A stretch of DNA of 64,000 nucleotides, taken from contig NZ_CP009434.1 of assembly GCF_000960995.1 (NCBI RefSeq), positions 992,001-1,056,000 on the forward strand, in the 5' to 3' direction. The translations under genes and the position numbers were made by a program. Within the stretch, counting starts at the first letter, position 1; every line of letters begins with the position of its first letter. Positions 15,506 through 23,769 of the stretch are shown one piece after another. Source of the DNA: Burkholderia glumae LMG 2196 = ATCC 33617. GTDB lineage: Bacteria > Pseudomonadota > Gammaproteobacteria > Burkholderiales > Burkholderiaceae. Under the pieces are notes generated by a model. It was not told the origin of the DNA. It saw nothing but the letters and a program-made list of their open reading frames with translations, and made no database searches.

Positions 15506-16930
15506 ATGCGTCGAATGGTTTGCCGCCTCATGCTGGCCCTCGGGTGCTGGCTCGCGATCCTGCCTTACGCCTTCGCCGGCGCGCCCCAGCAACTGACGGT
15601 CGCGCTCTATCCCTGGGTGCCCCGCGTCGGGCAGTTCCGGCAGGCGATCGAAACGGAATGGAAGAAGGTGCACCCCGAGGTCGCGCTGCAGTTCGTGGCC
15701 GACAGCGAATGGGACGGCGGCTACTCGGGCGATCCGCCCGCGCGCGCGGATGTCTACATCTACGACGCGATCTTCTTCGACTACTTTCGCGGCAGGAACT
15801 GGCTCGAACCGCTTGCGGCCAGCGAGGTGCAGAACATCGGCGACTACCTGCCCTACGCGATCGACGGCCTGAGGGTGGGGGACCGCTACTACAGCCTGCC
15901 GCAGCTGGGCTGCGCGAACCTGCTGTTCTATCACAAGGACGATGCGGCACTGGCGGCCGCCACCACGCTCACGCAGGTCCACGCGGCGCTGCAGCAATGC
16001 ACCTACACGAGCGAGATACCGCCGGACCGGCGCGGCCTGATGCTCGACATGTCGGGCGGCACCACCAGCAGCGCGCTCTACCTCGACGCGGCCCACAGCC
16101 AGAACGGCGCGTATCCGCTGCCGCTGCCGTGGAGCGCCGCGCAACTCGATCCGCACGCGGTGGCGAGCCTGCGCACGCTGCTGGCGATGGCCAGCTTCCC
16201 GAACGCCACGGCGAGCCTGCCGGGCCAGTACGACCGCTCCGTCTGGTTCAGCAACGGCGAGGGGCGCGCGGTGATCGGCTATTCCGAATCGATGTCGGCG
16301 ATGAGCGAGGCGACGCGCCAGGATATCGCCTTCAAGATCATGCCGCTGTCCGACCATGCCGAGCAGCCGCTCTTCTATGCCGACGTGATCGGCGTGAACA
16401 CCACCACCCAGCTGCGCGGCACGCGCGCGCTGGCGGTGCAACTCGCCAACCTGATCGCCGCCTCGGCGACCATGCTCGAGAGCATCGGCCCCGATGCGAG
16501 CGGGGTGCCGCAATACCTGTTCGCCACGCGGCGCAGCGTGCTCGACACGCTGGCGGCCCGCTATCCGCTGTACGCGAAGATGAACGCGTTGCTCGACGCC
16601 GGCCAGCCGGCCATGTTCAAGCTCGACGCGCAGGCCCGCGACTGGCTCGCGACCATGAGCCCGCCGATCCAGCAAAGCGCACAGGCCAATTACGCATGCG
16701 GCTGCGATGTCGACACCACCCGGCCGATCGCCGACTACCGCGCCGCGCAGGCGGCCTGCCCGGCCGTGTGCGCGGCCCAGGGCGGCTGGAACGGGCAGTG
16801 GACCAATCGTGCGCCGGCCGCGCCCGCCGGCACGTCGGCGTGCGGCTGCAATCGCTGCCCGAGCGCGGCGCCCACGGCCTCGATGGTGCCGGCCGCGCGG
16901 GCGCCGAGGTTCGGGAAGTTCGCGCCCTGA
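15506..16930 (+). CDS. bcmE: secreted thiaminase I (thiamine pyridinylase) with Cys-rich C-terminal extension
   Basis: A 474-residue protein with a cleavable signal peptide (hydrophobic residues 7-24, AFA before Gly25) and a periplasmic-binding-protein-like fold. YYSLPQLGC gives the catalytic Cys136, about 112 in mature numbering and close to Cys113 of Paenibacillus thiaminase I. Glu261 in IGYSE is the likely partner base. The enzyme swaps the thiazole of thiamine for another nucleophile, destroying the vitamin. Residues about 398-451 form an extra segment with seven Cys and CPAVCAAQGGWNGQWT, resembling a mannan-binding lectin (MVL) repeat. This segment is absent from the shorter classical enzymes as I know them. 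Confidence 0.9.
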   Translation: MRRMVCRLMLALGCWLAILPYAFAGAPQQLTVALYPWVPRVGQFRQAIETEWKKVHPEVALQFVADSEWDGGYSGDPPARADVYIYDAIFFDYFRGRNWLEPLAASEVQNIGDYLPYAIDGLRVGDRYYSLPQLGCANLLFYHKDDAALAAATTLTQVHAALQQCTYTSEIPPDRRGLMLDMSGGTTSSALYLDAAHSQNGAYPLPLPWSAAQLDPHAVASLRTLLAMASFPNATASLPGQYDRSVWFSNGEGRAVIGYSESMSAMSEATRQDIAFKIMPLSDHAEQPLFYADVIGVNTTTQLRGTRALAVQLANLIAASATMLESIGPDASGVPQYLFATRRSVLDTLAARYPLYAKMNALLDAGQPAMFKLDAQARDWLATMSPPIQQSAQANYACGCDVDTTRPIADYRAAQAACPAVCAAQGGWNGQWTNRAPAAPAGTSACGCNRCPSAAPTASMVPAARAPRFGKFAP

Positions 16931-16983
16931 CGGCACGGCTGGGCGAGACCCGGATCGAAACGCAGCGGGCCATGCCCCTGGGT

Positions 16984-17517
16984 TCAGTCCTGCCTGGCCA
17001 CGGCCCTGCCGACGCGATGGAACGCGCGCCCGAAGTAGATCAGCGCGTCGCCTTCGCCGCGCACGCGGATGGCCGTCGCCTCGACGAACAGCACCGTGTG
17101 CGAGCCCACCTCCTTCATCTCGACGATGGTGCCCTGCACGCTCGCCAGCGCGTCGCGCAGCACCGGCAGGCCGCCGGGGCCCTCGTCCCAGCCGGTCTGG
17201 CCGAAGCGCGCGTCCATCGGCAGGTTGGTCAGGCCCGCGAAGTGGCGCGCGAGCGGCTCGTGCTCGGCCGGCAGCACGTTCACGCAGAGCGAGCGGTGGG
17301 CCGTGAACGCCGCGTGCGTGCTGCTGCTGCGGTTCAGGCAGACGAGCAGCGTCGGCGGCGAGTCGGTGACCGAGCAGACGGCGCTCGCGGTCACGCCGCA
17401 GCGGCCGCGCGGGCCGGCCGTCGTGATCACGTTGACGGCGGCGCCCAGATGCGCCATCGCGTGGCGGAACAGCGTGCGGGCATCGTCGGCGTCACTCGCG
17501 CGCGAAGGGTCGGTCAT
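16984..17517 (-). CDS. flavin reductase, RutF/HpaC-like
   Basis: A 177-residue flavin reductase domain protein. VNVITTAGPRGRCGVTASAVCSVTDSPPTLLVCLNRS (in parts) follows the E. coli RutF pattern closely, including the FMN-contacting TASAVCSVTD and the CVNVLPAEHE stretch. RutF supplies reduced FMN to the pyrimidine oxygenase RutA. No RutA or other flavin monooxygenase stands next to it, so its partner is unknown. It converges with the thiaminase gene (53 bases between stops) and could serve pyrimidine turnover linked to the bcm-like operon, but this is only a guess from position. Confidence 0.82.
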   Translation of the reverse strand: MTDPSRASDADDARTLFRHAMAHLGAAVNVITTAGPRGRCGVTASAVCSVTDSPPTLLVCLNRSSSTHAAFTAHRSLCVNVLPAEHEPLARHFAGLTNLPMDARFGQTGWDEGPGGLPVLRDALASVQGTIVEMKEVGSHTVLFVEATAIRVRGEGDALIYFGRAFHRVGRAVARQD

Positions 17518-17629
17518 GAGAACTCCTGAAACGGAAAGCAGAACGAAACGACGGATGGCCTGGAATACCGCGCCGCGGAATTCGCCGGCCGGACCGGCAG
17601 TGTCGCGCGTCGGCTCGGAAAAATCGCGG

Positions 17630-17654
17630 AAACCCCCTTGCTTGCCGGGGTTTT
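17630..17654. terminator. possible hairpin terminator between MFS and flavin reductase genes
   Basis: AAACCCC (17630-17636) pairs with GGGGTTT (17647-17653) across a 10-base loop, followed by T on the plus side. Both flanking genes read minus, where the hairpin is followed by GGGGTTTCC, so the U-run is short. It could end the MFS transcript. Confidence 0.3.
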
Positions 17655-17695
17655 GATCGACGCTGCAGCGGCGCTGCTGCCCTGCCGCGCGCCGT

Positions 17696-18934
17696 CTACC
17701 TTTCCGCTTCGAGCGAGCGCATGGTGCGCAGCGCCGGAAACAGGCGCATCCACAGCAGCGCGATCGCGATCGTGCAGGCGCCGCCGATCAGCACGGCCGG
17801 CCGTGCGCCCCACCAGCCCGCGGTGATGCCCGATTCGAATTCGCCGAGCTGGTTCGAGGTGCCGATGAACAGCGCGTTGACCGCGCTGACGCGGCCGAGC
17901 ATCTCGTCGGGCGTGCGCAACTGCACGAGCGAGGAGCGCACCACCACGCTGATCACGTCGGCCGCGCCGAGCGCGGCGAGCGAGACGATCGACAGCGGCA
18001 GCCAGGTCGACAGGCCGAACACCAGCGTGGCGAGGCCGAACACCAGCACGCCGCCGAACATCGCGAGCCCCGGGCGCTTGCGCATCGGGTGCCGCGCGAA
18101 CCAGAGCGTGCCGGCCAGCGCGCCGATGGCGGGTGCCGAGCGCAGCAGCCCGAGCCCCCACGGGCCGGCATGCAGGATGTCGCGCGCGTAGATCGGCATC
18201 AGCGATACGGCGCCGCCGAACAGCACGGCGAACAGGTCGAGCGACAGCGCGCCGAGGATCGCCGGCTCGCGGCGGATGAAGGCGATGCCCGAGAACACCG
18301 ATTCGAGCGTGACGGGCGCACGCGGCACCGGCTTGCTGGTCAGCTTCAGCGAGCCCATCAGGTACGCGGCGCAGCCGAAGCAGAGGATGCCGAGCAGATA
18401 GACCAGGTTCGGCCCGACGCCATACAGCAGGCCGCCGGCGGCCGGACCGATGATCAGCGCGGTCTGCGTGGCGGAAGTGGACAGCGCGGTGGCGCGCGGC
18501 AGCTGCGCGCGCGGCACGACGGCCGGCAGCAGCGAGGCGACGGTCGGGTTCTCGAACGCGCGCGCCGCGCCGAGGCAGGCGGCGAGCGCATAGATCAGCG
18601 GCGCGTTGAGCCAGCCGCCGAGCGTGCCGGCGAGGAACACCGCCGAGGCGAGCGCGAGCAGCGTCTGGCAGGTGGCGACGATGCGGCGCCGGTCGTAGCG
18701 GTCGGCGACGTGGCCGACCACCAGCGTCAGCACGAACATCGGCAGGAACTGCGCGAGCCCGACCAGGCCGAGCGCGTAGGCGCTTTCCGTCAGTGCATAG
18801 ATATGCCAGCCGATCGCGACCGACAGCATCTGAAACGAGATCGAGGACAGCACGCGCGCGCTCCAGAAGCGCTGGAACGTGGCTTGCCGAAGCGCGTGGG
18901 CGGCGGGGCCGGGCAGGTCGGTGGATTCGGGCAT
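17696..18934 (-). CDS. MFS transporter (enterobactin-exporter EntS-like family)
   Basis: A 412-residue major facilitator with about twelve hydrophobic segments. The loop 2-3 signature is GHVADRYDRRRIV, followed by LAACLGAARAFENPTVASLLPAVVP (in parts), typical of the MFS_3/EntS-like group of small-molecule exporters. The start MPESTDL was chosen because the open frame upstream runs through a tRNA gene and cannot be coding. The substrate is unknown. It lies downstream of tRNA-Val on the same strand with a 270-base spacer containing a very strong hairpin. Confidence 0.8.
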   Translation of the reverse strand: MPESTDLPGPAAHALRQATFQRFWSARVLSSISFQMLSVAIGWHIYALTESAYALGLVGLAQFLPMFVLTLVVGHVADRYDRRRIVATCQTLLALASAVFLAGTLGGWLNAPLIYALAACLGAARAFENPTVASLLPAVVPRAQLPRATALSTSATQTALIIGPAAGGLLYGVGPNLVYLLGILCFGCAAYLMGSLKLTSKPVPRAPVTLESVFSGIAFIRREPAILGALSLDLFAVLFGGAVSLMPIYARDILHAGPWGLGLLRSAPAIGALAGTLWFARHPMRKRPGLAMFGGVLVFGLATLVFGLSTWLPLSIVSLAALGAADVISVVVRSSLVQLRTPDEMLGRVSAVNALFIGTSNQLGEFESGITAGWWGARPAVLIGGACTIAIALLWMRLFPALRTMRSLEAER

Positions 18935-19149
18935 GGACGAAGGCGAGTGACGCGAAACCGGACGTGGAACGAACTGCGGCGGCACGCCGCAGTTTGCAAG
19001 ACGGCAAGTGTAGATGAGTTCGCGCGCGCTTGCGGAATGGGGAGGGAGATGCCGATTCGTCGCGTTCGGGCACGCGGCGCGGCGCCGGCGCGGCCGCGAA
19101 AGCGGCGCATGAACCAGGGGGGCGAGGACAGAGGCGAACGGCACGGGTC

Positions 19150-19187
19150 GGCCGGCGCCGCGCGTTTCGTGGCGCGCGGCGCCGGCC
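19150..19187. terminator. 15-bp perfect hairpin downstream of tRNA-Val genes
   Basis: GGCCGGCGCCGCGCG (19150-19164) is perfectly complementary to 19173-19187, with an 8-base loop. On the minus strand it starts about 18 bases after the encoded CCA of the second tRNA. No U-run follows, so it may be a processing or Rho-independent-like end signal without a classical tail. Confidence 0.45.
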
Positions 19188-19204
19188 GGTCCTGCCTGAT
19201 GCGT

Positions 19205-19281
19205 TGGTAGGCTCGATTGGATTCGAACCAACGACCCCCACCATGTCAAGGTGGTGCTCTAACCAACTGAGCTACGAGCCT
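19205..19281 (-). tRNA. tRNA-Val (GAC)
   Basis: A 77-base cloverleaf on the minus strand. It has acceptor AGGCTCG/CGAGCCT, D-arm GCTCAGTTGGTTAGAGC, anticodon stem CCACC/GGTGG around TTGACAT (anticodon GAC, valine), T-arm GTTGGTTCGAATCCAAT, and an encoded CCA at 19205-19207. It is identical to the copy at 19391-19467. Confidence 0.96.
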
Positions 19282-19390
19282 GGAGTGCCGCGCGCGGGGC
19301 GCGGCGGTGCTGCCTGAAAAGACAATGGACGGACAGCGGATCGCGCGCTTTGGGTGGCGCGCGGCGCCTGCCGTCCATGTCCGGATGCGT

Positions 19391-19467
19391 TGGTAGGCTC
19401 GATTGGATTCGAACCAACGACCCCCACCATGTCAAGGTGGTGCTCTAACCAACTGAGCTACGAGCCT
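19391..19467 (-). tRNA. tRNA-Val (GAC), first copy of a tandem pair
   Basis: The sequence is identical to the tRNA at 19205-19281, including the encoded CCA (19391-19393). It is promoter-proximal: TATAAT and TTGCAA boxes stand just upstream on the minus strand. The 109-base spacer between the two genes contains an ATGGACGG/CCGTCCAT inverted repeat (about 19325 and 19371) that could fold for processing. Confidence 0.96.
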
Positions 19468-19480
19468 GCGTGAGGCGCGA

Positions 19481-19509
19481 ATTATAGAGAGGCTCATGCG
19501 ATGTTGCAA
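19481..19509 (-). promoter_or_regulatory. sigma-70 promoter of the tRNA-Val operon
   Basis: On the minus strand, TTGCAA (19504-19509) and a perfect TATAAT (19481-19486) are separated by exactly 17 bases. The expected start site, about 19474, is 7 bases before the mature tRNA 5' end. This is the best consensus promoter in the window. Confidence 0.85.
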
Positions 19510-19563
19510 GCGCGCGATGGCGATTTCGCGCGCGGCATACGCCGCCGGTTGGGTGGGCGCCGC

Positions 19564-20472
19564 TCAATGCTGCGCATCGGGCCGTGCGCCGAGCGCGTCG
19601 GCCAGGCGCGTCTCGAGGAACGCGAGCAGCGTGCGGATCGCGGTCGAGCCCTGCCGGTGCTGCGGGTAGACGGCGCTGAGCCGTAGCGGCGGGCTTGCAT
19701 GCGCGCCGAGGATCGCCACCAGCTCGCCGCGCGCGAGCGCCGGGCCGACGATGAACTGCGGCAGCAGCGCGATGCCGAGCCCGGCGATCGCCGCGTCGCG
19801 CACCACGTCGCCGTTGTTGGCCAGGAGCGGCCCCTGCACGTCATAGGCGCGCCGCCCGTCGGCGGTGTCGAACTCCCAGCCGTCGCGCAGCTCCTGTCCG
19901 TACAGCAGGCATGCGTGGCCGTGCAGGTCGGCCGGGGTGGCCGGCTCGCCGTGCAGGCGGCGGTAGGCGGGGCTGCAGCAGGCGATCATGCGCAGCGTGC
20001 CGAGCGTGCGCGCCACCAGCGTGGAATCGGCCAGCGCGCCGATTCGCAGCGCGAGATCGAAGCCCTCGCCAATCAAATCCACGCGCCGGTCGCTCAGCTC
20101 GACGTCGAGCCGCACGGCCGGATGCGCGGCCAGGAATTCGGCGATCAGCGGCGAGAGGTGACTGATGCCGAACGACATCGGCGCGCTGATCTTCAGCGAG
20201 CCGTGCAACTCGGTATGGCGCGCCGACATCGCCTCCTCGGCCTGCGCGACCTCGGCGAGGATCCGCTGCGCGTGCGTGTAGAACGTCTGCCCCGATTCGG
20301 TCACGGCCAGCTTGCGCGTGTTGCGGTTGAGCAGGCGTACGCGCAGCGCCGCCTCGAGCGCGGCCATGCGCCGGCTGACGAACTGCTTGGACAGCAGCAG
20401 CTTGTCGGCCGCGCCGGTGAAGCTGCCGGCTTCCACCGTCGCGATGAAGATGCGGAGATCGTCGAGTTGCAT
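19564..20472 (-). CDS. LysR-family transcriptional regulator next to pirin
   Basis: The 302-residue protein starts MQLDDLRIFIATVEAGSFTGAADKL, a standard LysR winged helix (residues 1-60). The effector domain starts near residue 90 (GSLKISAPMSFG), of the CrgA/AaeR-like subgroup. It is divergent from a pirin gene across 129 bases. An inverted repeat, ATTGTCC (20474-20480) and GGACAAT (20490-20496), abuts its start codon and is a probable binding site, implying autoregulation and control of pirin. The inducer is unknown. Confidence 0.87.
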   Translation of the reverse strand: MQLDDLRIFIATVEAGSFTGAADKLLLSKQFVSRRMAALEAALRVRLLNRNTRKLAVTESGQTFYTHAQRILAEVAQAEEAMSARHTELHGSLKISAPMSFGISHLSPLIAEFLAAHPAVRLDVELSDRRVDLIGEGFDLALRIGALADSTLVARTLGTLRMIACCSPAYRRLHGEPATPADLHGHACLLYGQELRDGWEFDTADGRRAYDVQGPLLANNGDVVRDAAIAGLGIALLPQFIVGPALARGELVAILGAHASPPLRLSAVYPQHRQGSTAIRTLLAFLETRLADALGARPDAQH

Positions 20473-20473
20473 G

Positions 20474-20496
20474 ATTGTCCACCAAAATAGGACAAT
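20474..20496. promoter_or_regulatory. 23-bp dyad, likely LysR operator
   Basis: ATTGTCC-N9-GGACAAT is a perfect 7-bp inverted repeat and contains a T-N11-A core. It lies directly before the LysR start codon and 105 bases before pirin. Position and symmetry fit an autoregulatory LysR site. Confidence 0.55.
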
Positions 20497-20601
20497 GATT
20501 ATCTCATGCGCGATTTATTCATCAAGTTGGTTGACTTAAGATGCATCCCATCGAGCAACGCCCTGTCATCGTGATGCGGCGGGCTCAACCGGAGATTCGT
20601 C

Positions 20602-21327
20602 ATGATCGAAGTCAGAAACGCCAGCGATCGCGGCCGCGCCGAGCACGGCTGGCTCAGCTCCCGCCACACCTTCTCGTTCGCCAACTACTACGACCCGCAG
20701 CAGGTCGGCTTCTCGGACCTGCTGGTGATCAACGACGATCGCGTCGCGCCGGGCCGCGGCTTCGGCACCCATCCGCACCGCGACATGGAAATCCTCTCCT
20801 ACGTGCTGGAAGGCGCGCTCGAACACAAGGATTCGATGGGTACCGGCTCGGTGATCGTGCCGGGCGACGTGCAACTGATGAGCGCCGGCACGGGCGTCGC
20901 GCACAGCGAGTTCAACCACTCGCGCGATGCCGACGTCCACTTCCTGCAGATCTGGATCGGACCGGCGCAGAAGGGCGCGCAGCCGCGCTATCAGCAGGCC
21001 AGCGTCGACGCGGCGCGCAAGCGCGGCCGGCTGCAACTGGTGGTGTCGCCCGATGCCGCCGACGGTTCGCTCGCGATCCGCCAGGACACGCGGATCTATG
21101 CCGGGCTGTTCGACGGCGCCGAAACGGCCAGCCTCGCGCTGCCGGACGGCCGCTTCGGCTACGTTCACGTGGCCCGCGGCAGCGTGTCGGTGAACGGCGT
21201 CGCGCTCGCTGAGGGCGACGGCGCGCGGATTCGCGGCGAGCGGGAGCTGACGTTCTCGGCCGGTCGCGATGCCGAGGTGCTGGTGTTCGACCTGCGCCCG
21301 CTCGAGGTGACGGCCGACTGGGCCTGA
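20602..21327 (+). CDS. pirin family protein (YhaK/YhhW-like)
   Basis: A 241-residue bicupin. The first cupin has metal ligands in GFGTHPHRDMEILSYVLEG (His-x-His and Glu) and a later His in GVAHSEFNHS, as in pirins with quercetinase-like activity. The second cupin is shorter and lacks metal ligands. Pirins are non-haem iron proteins linked to redox sensing or flavonoid dioxygenation. Divergent from a LysR regulator, a common arrangement in proteobacteria. The physiological substrate is unknown. Confidence 0.9.
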   Translation: MIEVRNASDRGRAEHGWLSSRHTFSFANYYDPQQVGFSDLLVINDDRVAPGRGFGTHPHRDMEILSYVLEGALEHKDSMGTGSVIVPGDVQLMSAGTGVAHSEFNHSRDADVHFLQIWIGPAQKGAQPRYQQASVDAARKRGRLQLVVSPDAADGSLAIRQDTRIYAGLFDGAETASLALPDGRFGYVHVARGSVSVNGVALAEGDGARIRGERELTFSAGRDAEVLVFDLRPLEVTADWA

Positions 21328-21597
21328 GGCCCGGCCCGAGCCGGCTACGCCAGCGCCACGGCAGGAGGGGGCGGCGCGGCCGGCTCGCGGCGGCGGCCGT
21401 CTTGCTGCGTGATCGATGGGCTGCGTCGAGCGGCTGATGAGGGCGTGACGCGTGGCCCGCCTCGCGTTCCTCGTCTCGAAACAGGCGCCCTCATCGACGC
21501 GATGCGTGATGCGCGATCGTCGTAGGCAGGGTCGAGATCCGGAGGATCGGGGCCCTGCGTTGCCGCCGGACGATCGCCGGTGCGCTCGCGTGCCCGC

Positions 21598-22887
21598 TCA
21601 ACCGCCCTTGCCCGCGGGCTGCACCGCGCCGGTCAGCGGCGTGCGCCGCACGCCGGACACGTAGAGCAGGATCAGCGACACCCATACGATGCCGTAGAGC
21701 AGCATGAAGCAGGTGGTGCGCACGGGGATGAATTCGAGCAGCGCGCCCCACATCACCGGCAGCAGGAAGCCGCCGAGGCCGCCCGCCAGCCCGACGATGC
21801 CGGTCACCACGCCCATGTGGTCGGGGAAATCGTCGGCGACGTACTTGAAGGTGGAGGCCATGCCGAACGCGAACACCACGCCGAGCACGAAGGTCAGCAC
21901 GAGGAAGCCGGCGAGCGGCATGGCGATGTGCAGCCGCGCCGTGCCGTCGATGGTGCGGATCACGAACTCGGTGGTCGGATACGACAGCAGGAACAGGCAG
22001 ATCCAGGCGACCCACAGGCCGTGCCAGGTCACCGCGTGGGCGCCGAAGCGGTCCGACAGCGCGCCGCCGAGCGCGCGCAGCACCGAGCCCGGCAGCGAGA
22101 AGCCGGCGGCGAAGGCCGAGGCGGCCACCAGCGAGACGCTGTATTCGCGCGTGACGTACTGCGGGATCCAGAGCGAGAGCGCCGTGAAGCCGCCGAACGT
22201 GACCGAGTAATACTGGCAAAGCCGCCAGACGCGCGGGTCGCGCAGCGTGCGGAACGAGGCGAGTATCGAGCCGCGCCTGGCGCCCGCGCCGGGGTCGCGC
22301 GCCGAGGCGAACCAGAAGATCGCCGCCGTGACGAGCAGCACCACCGCATACGCGCGCGGCACGAAGCGCCAGCCGTAGGCCACTTCGAGCGACGGCGTGA
22401 CGAACAGGTTGACGGCCGCCCCCACCGTGCCCGCGCCGAAGAAGCCCATCGCGAAGCCGCGCCGCTTGGGCGGGAAGAAGCGCGCCACGTAGGGCGTGCC
22501 GACCGCGAACGAGGCGCCCACGCAGCCGAGGAACAGGCCGATCACGAGGAACTGCCAGAACTGCGTCGCATAGCTGATGCCGTACACCGGCACCGCGCAG
22601 CCGACCAGCAGCGTGGTCATCACCACGCGCCCGCCGAAGCGGTCGGTCCAGATGCCGAGCGGCAGGCGCATCACGGCGCCCGTCAGCACCGGCGTGGCGG
22701 TCAGCAGGCCGAATTCGAAGCTGTTGAGCGCGAGATCGGTGCGCAGTTGCACCCCCAGCACGCCGAACATCATCCAGACGACGAAACAGACCATGAATGC
22801 GAACGTGCTCGCGAAGAGCACCGACCATGCGCGCAGTGGGATCTTCTGCGCATCCGGCGACGAGCCGGGGTTGAGTTGACGAGTCAT
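21598..22887 (-). CDS. narK: nitrate/nitrite transporter NarK
   Basis: A 429-residue MFS protein of the nitrate/nitrite porter family. About twelve membrane segments are visible. Loop 2-3 is LGIWTDRFGGRV, and the glycine-rich segments (GFFGAGTVGAAVN in the first half, GIVGLAGGLGGF in the second) match the nitrate signatures. Start 22887 has GGAG about 12 bases upstream. It follows narI on the same strand after a 198-base gap, so it may have its own promoter. It would bring in nitrate or exchange it for nitrite to feed NarG. Confidence 0.88.
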   Translation of the reverse strand: MTRQLNPGSSPDAQKIPLRAWSVLFASTFAFMVCFVVWMMFGVLGVQLRTDLALNSFEFGLLTATPVLTGAVMRLPLGIWTDRFGGRVVMTTLLVGCAVPVYGISYATQFWQFLVIGLFLGCVGASFAVGTPYVARFFPPKRRGFAMGFFGAGTVGAAVNLFVTPSLEVAYGWRFVPRAYAVVLLVTAAIFWFASARDPGAGARRGSILASFRTLRDPRVWRLCQYYSVTFGGFTALSLWIPQYVTREYSVSLVAASAFAAGFSLPGSVLRALGGALSDRFGAHAVTWHGLWVAWICLFLLSYPTTEFVIRTIDGTARLHIAMPLAGFLVLTFVLGVVFAFGMASTFKYVADDFPDHMGVVTGIVGLAGGLGGFLLPVMWGALLEFIPVRTTCFMLLYGIVWVSLILLYVSGVRRTPLTGAVQPAGKGG

Positions 22888-23085
22888 ACACGACACTCCG
22901 TGTGATTGAGGCGAGAGTCGCCGGGGCAGCACCGCGTCCGCGGCGCGGCGGCCGGCTCGATTTCGGGCAGGGCAGAGTCGGGCGGGGCGGCGGGCACGCC
23001 CGGGCCGCGAGACCAGGTGCGGTGGTATGCCCCGCGCACCGCACGCGCACCGGCCGCTAACGGGGCCGGGCGCGCAGGCGCGTGT

Positions 23086-23769
23086 TCAGCGCTTGCGCAC
23101 CAGCTGATACGGACGCAGCAGGTAGCCGAGCGAGGCGATGCCGCTCCAGATGTGGACCATCCGCGTGAACGGCGAGACCAGGAAGATCGTGAAGCCGAGC
23201 AGGATGTGGAGCCGGTAGGTGAGCGGCACGCCCGCGAGCAGGCTCGCGGCGTCGGGGCGGAAGGTGACGATGCCCTTCACGTAGTCGGTCAGCTGGATGA
23301 ACATCGCGCCGTCCAGGTGGCGCGTCGAGAGCACGACCGTGCCGAGCCCGAGCGCAAGCTGCACCCACAGCATCAGCACGATCAGGATGTCGCGATGGCG
23401 GCTGTGGCGGCGCAGCCGCGCGTCGCCGAGCCGGCGCGCGATCAGGATCGTGATGCCGATGAACGCGGCGAGGCCGGCCGCGCCGCCGCCCACCATCGCG
23501 ATCAACTGGTGCTGCGAGGCCGACAGGAACGGCGAGACGAGCCAGTGCGGCATCAGGAAGCCGGCGAAGTGCCCGACCACCACCACCAGCACGCCCCAGT
23601 GGAACAGGTTGCTGCCCAGGCGCAGCGCGCCGCGCCGCAGCAGTTGCGACGAGTCGCTCTTCCACGTGTACTGGTCGCGATCGAAGCGGATCAGGCTGCC
23701 GACGAGCAGCACCGCGAGGCAGAGATACGGATAGATGCCGAACAGGAAGTAGGTCGAATAGGCGCTCAT
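23086..23769 (-). CDS. narI: respiratory nitrate reductase gamma subunit (cytochrome b)
   Basis: A 227-residue membrane protein with five hydrophobic segments. The b-haem His ligands fit the family: SNLFHWGVLVVVVGHFAG in the second helix, and a later TYRLHILLGFTIFLVSPFTRMVH (in parts). It takes electrons from quinol and passes them to NarH. The start overlaps the narJ stop as ATGA (23766-23769), confirming both frames and implying translational coupling. The C-terminal PYQLVRKR is typical. Confidence 0.94.
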   Translation of the reverse strand: MSAYSTYFLFGIYPYLCLAVLLVGSLIRFDRDQYTWKSDSSQLLRRGALRLGSNLFHWGVLVVVVGHFAGFLMPHWLVSPFLSASQHQLIAMVGGGAAGLAAFIGITILIARRLGDARLRRHSRHRDILIVLMLWVQLALGLGTVVLSTRHLDGAMFIQLTDYVKGIVTFRPDAASLLAGVPLTYRLHILLGFTIFLVSPFTRMVHIWSGIASLGYLLRPYQLVRKR

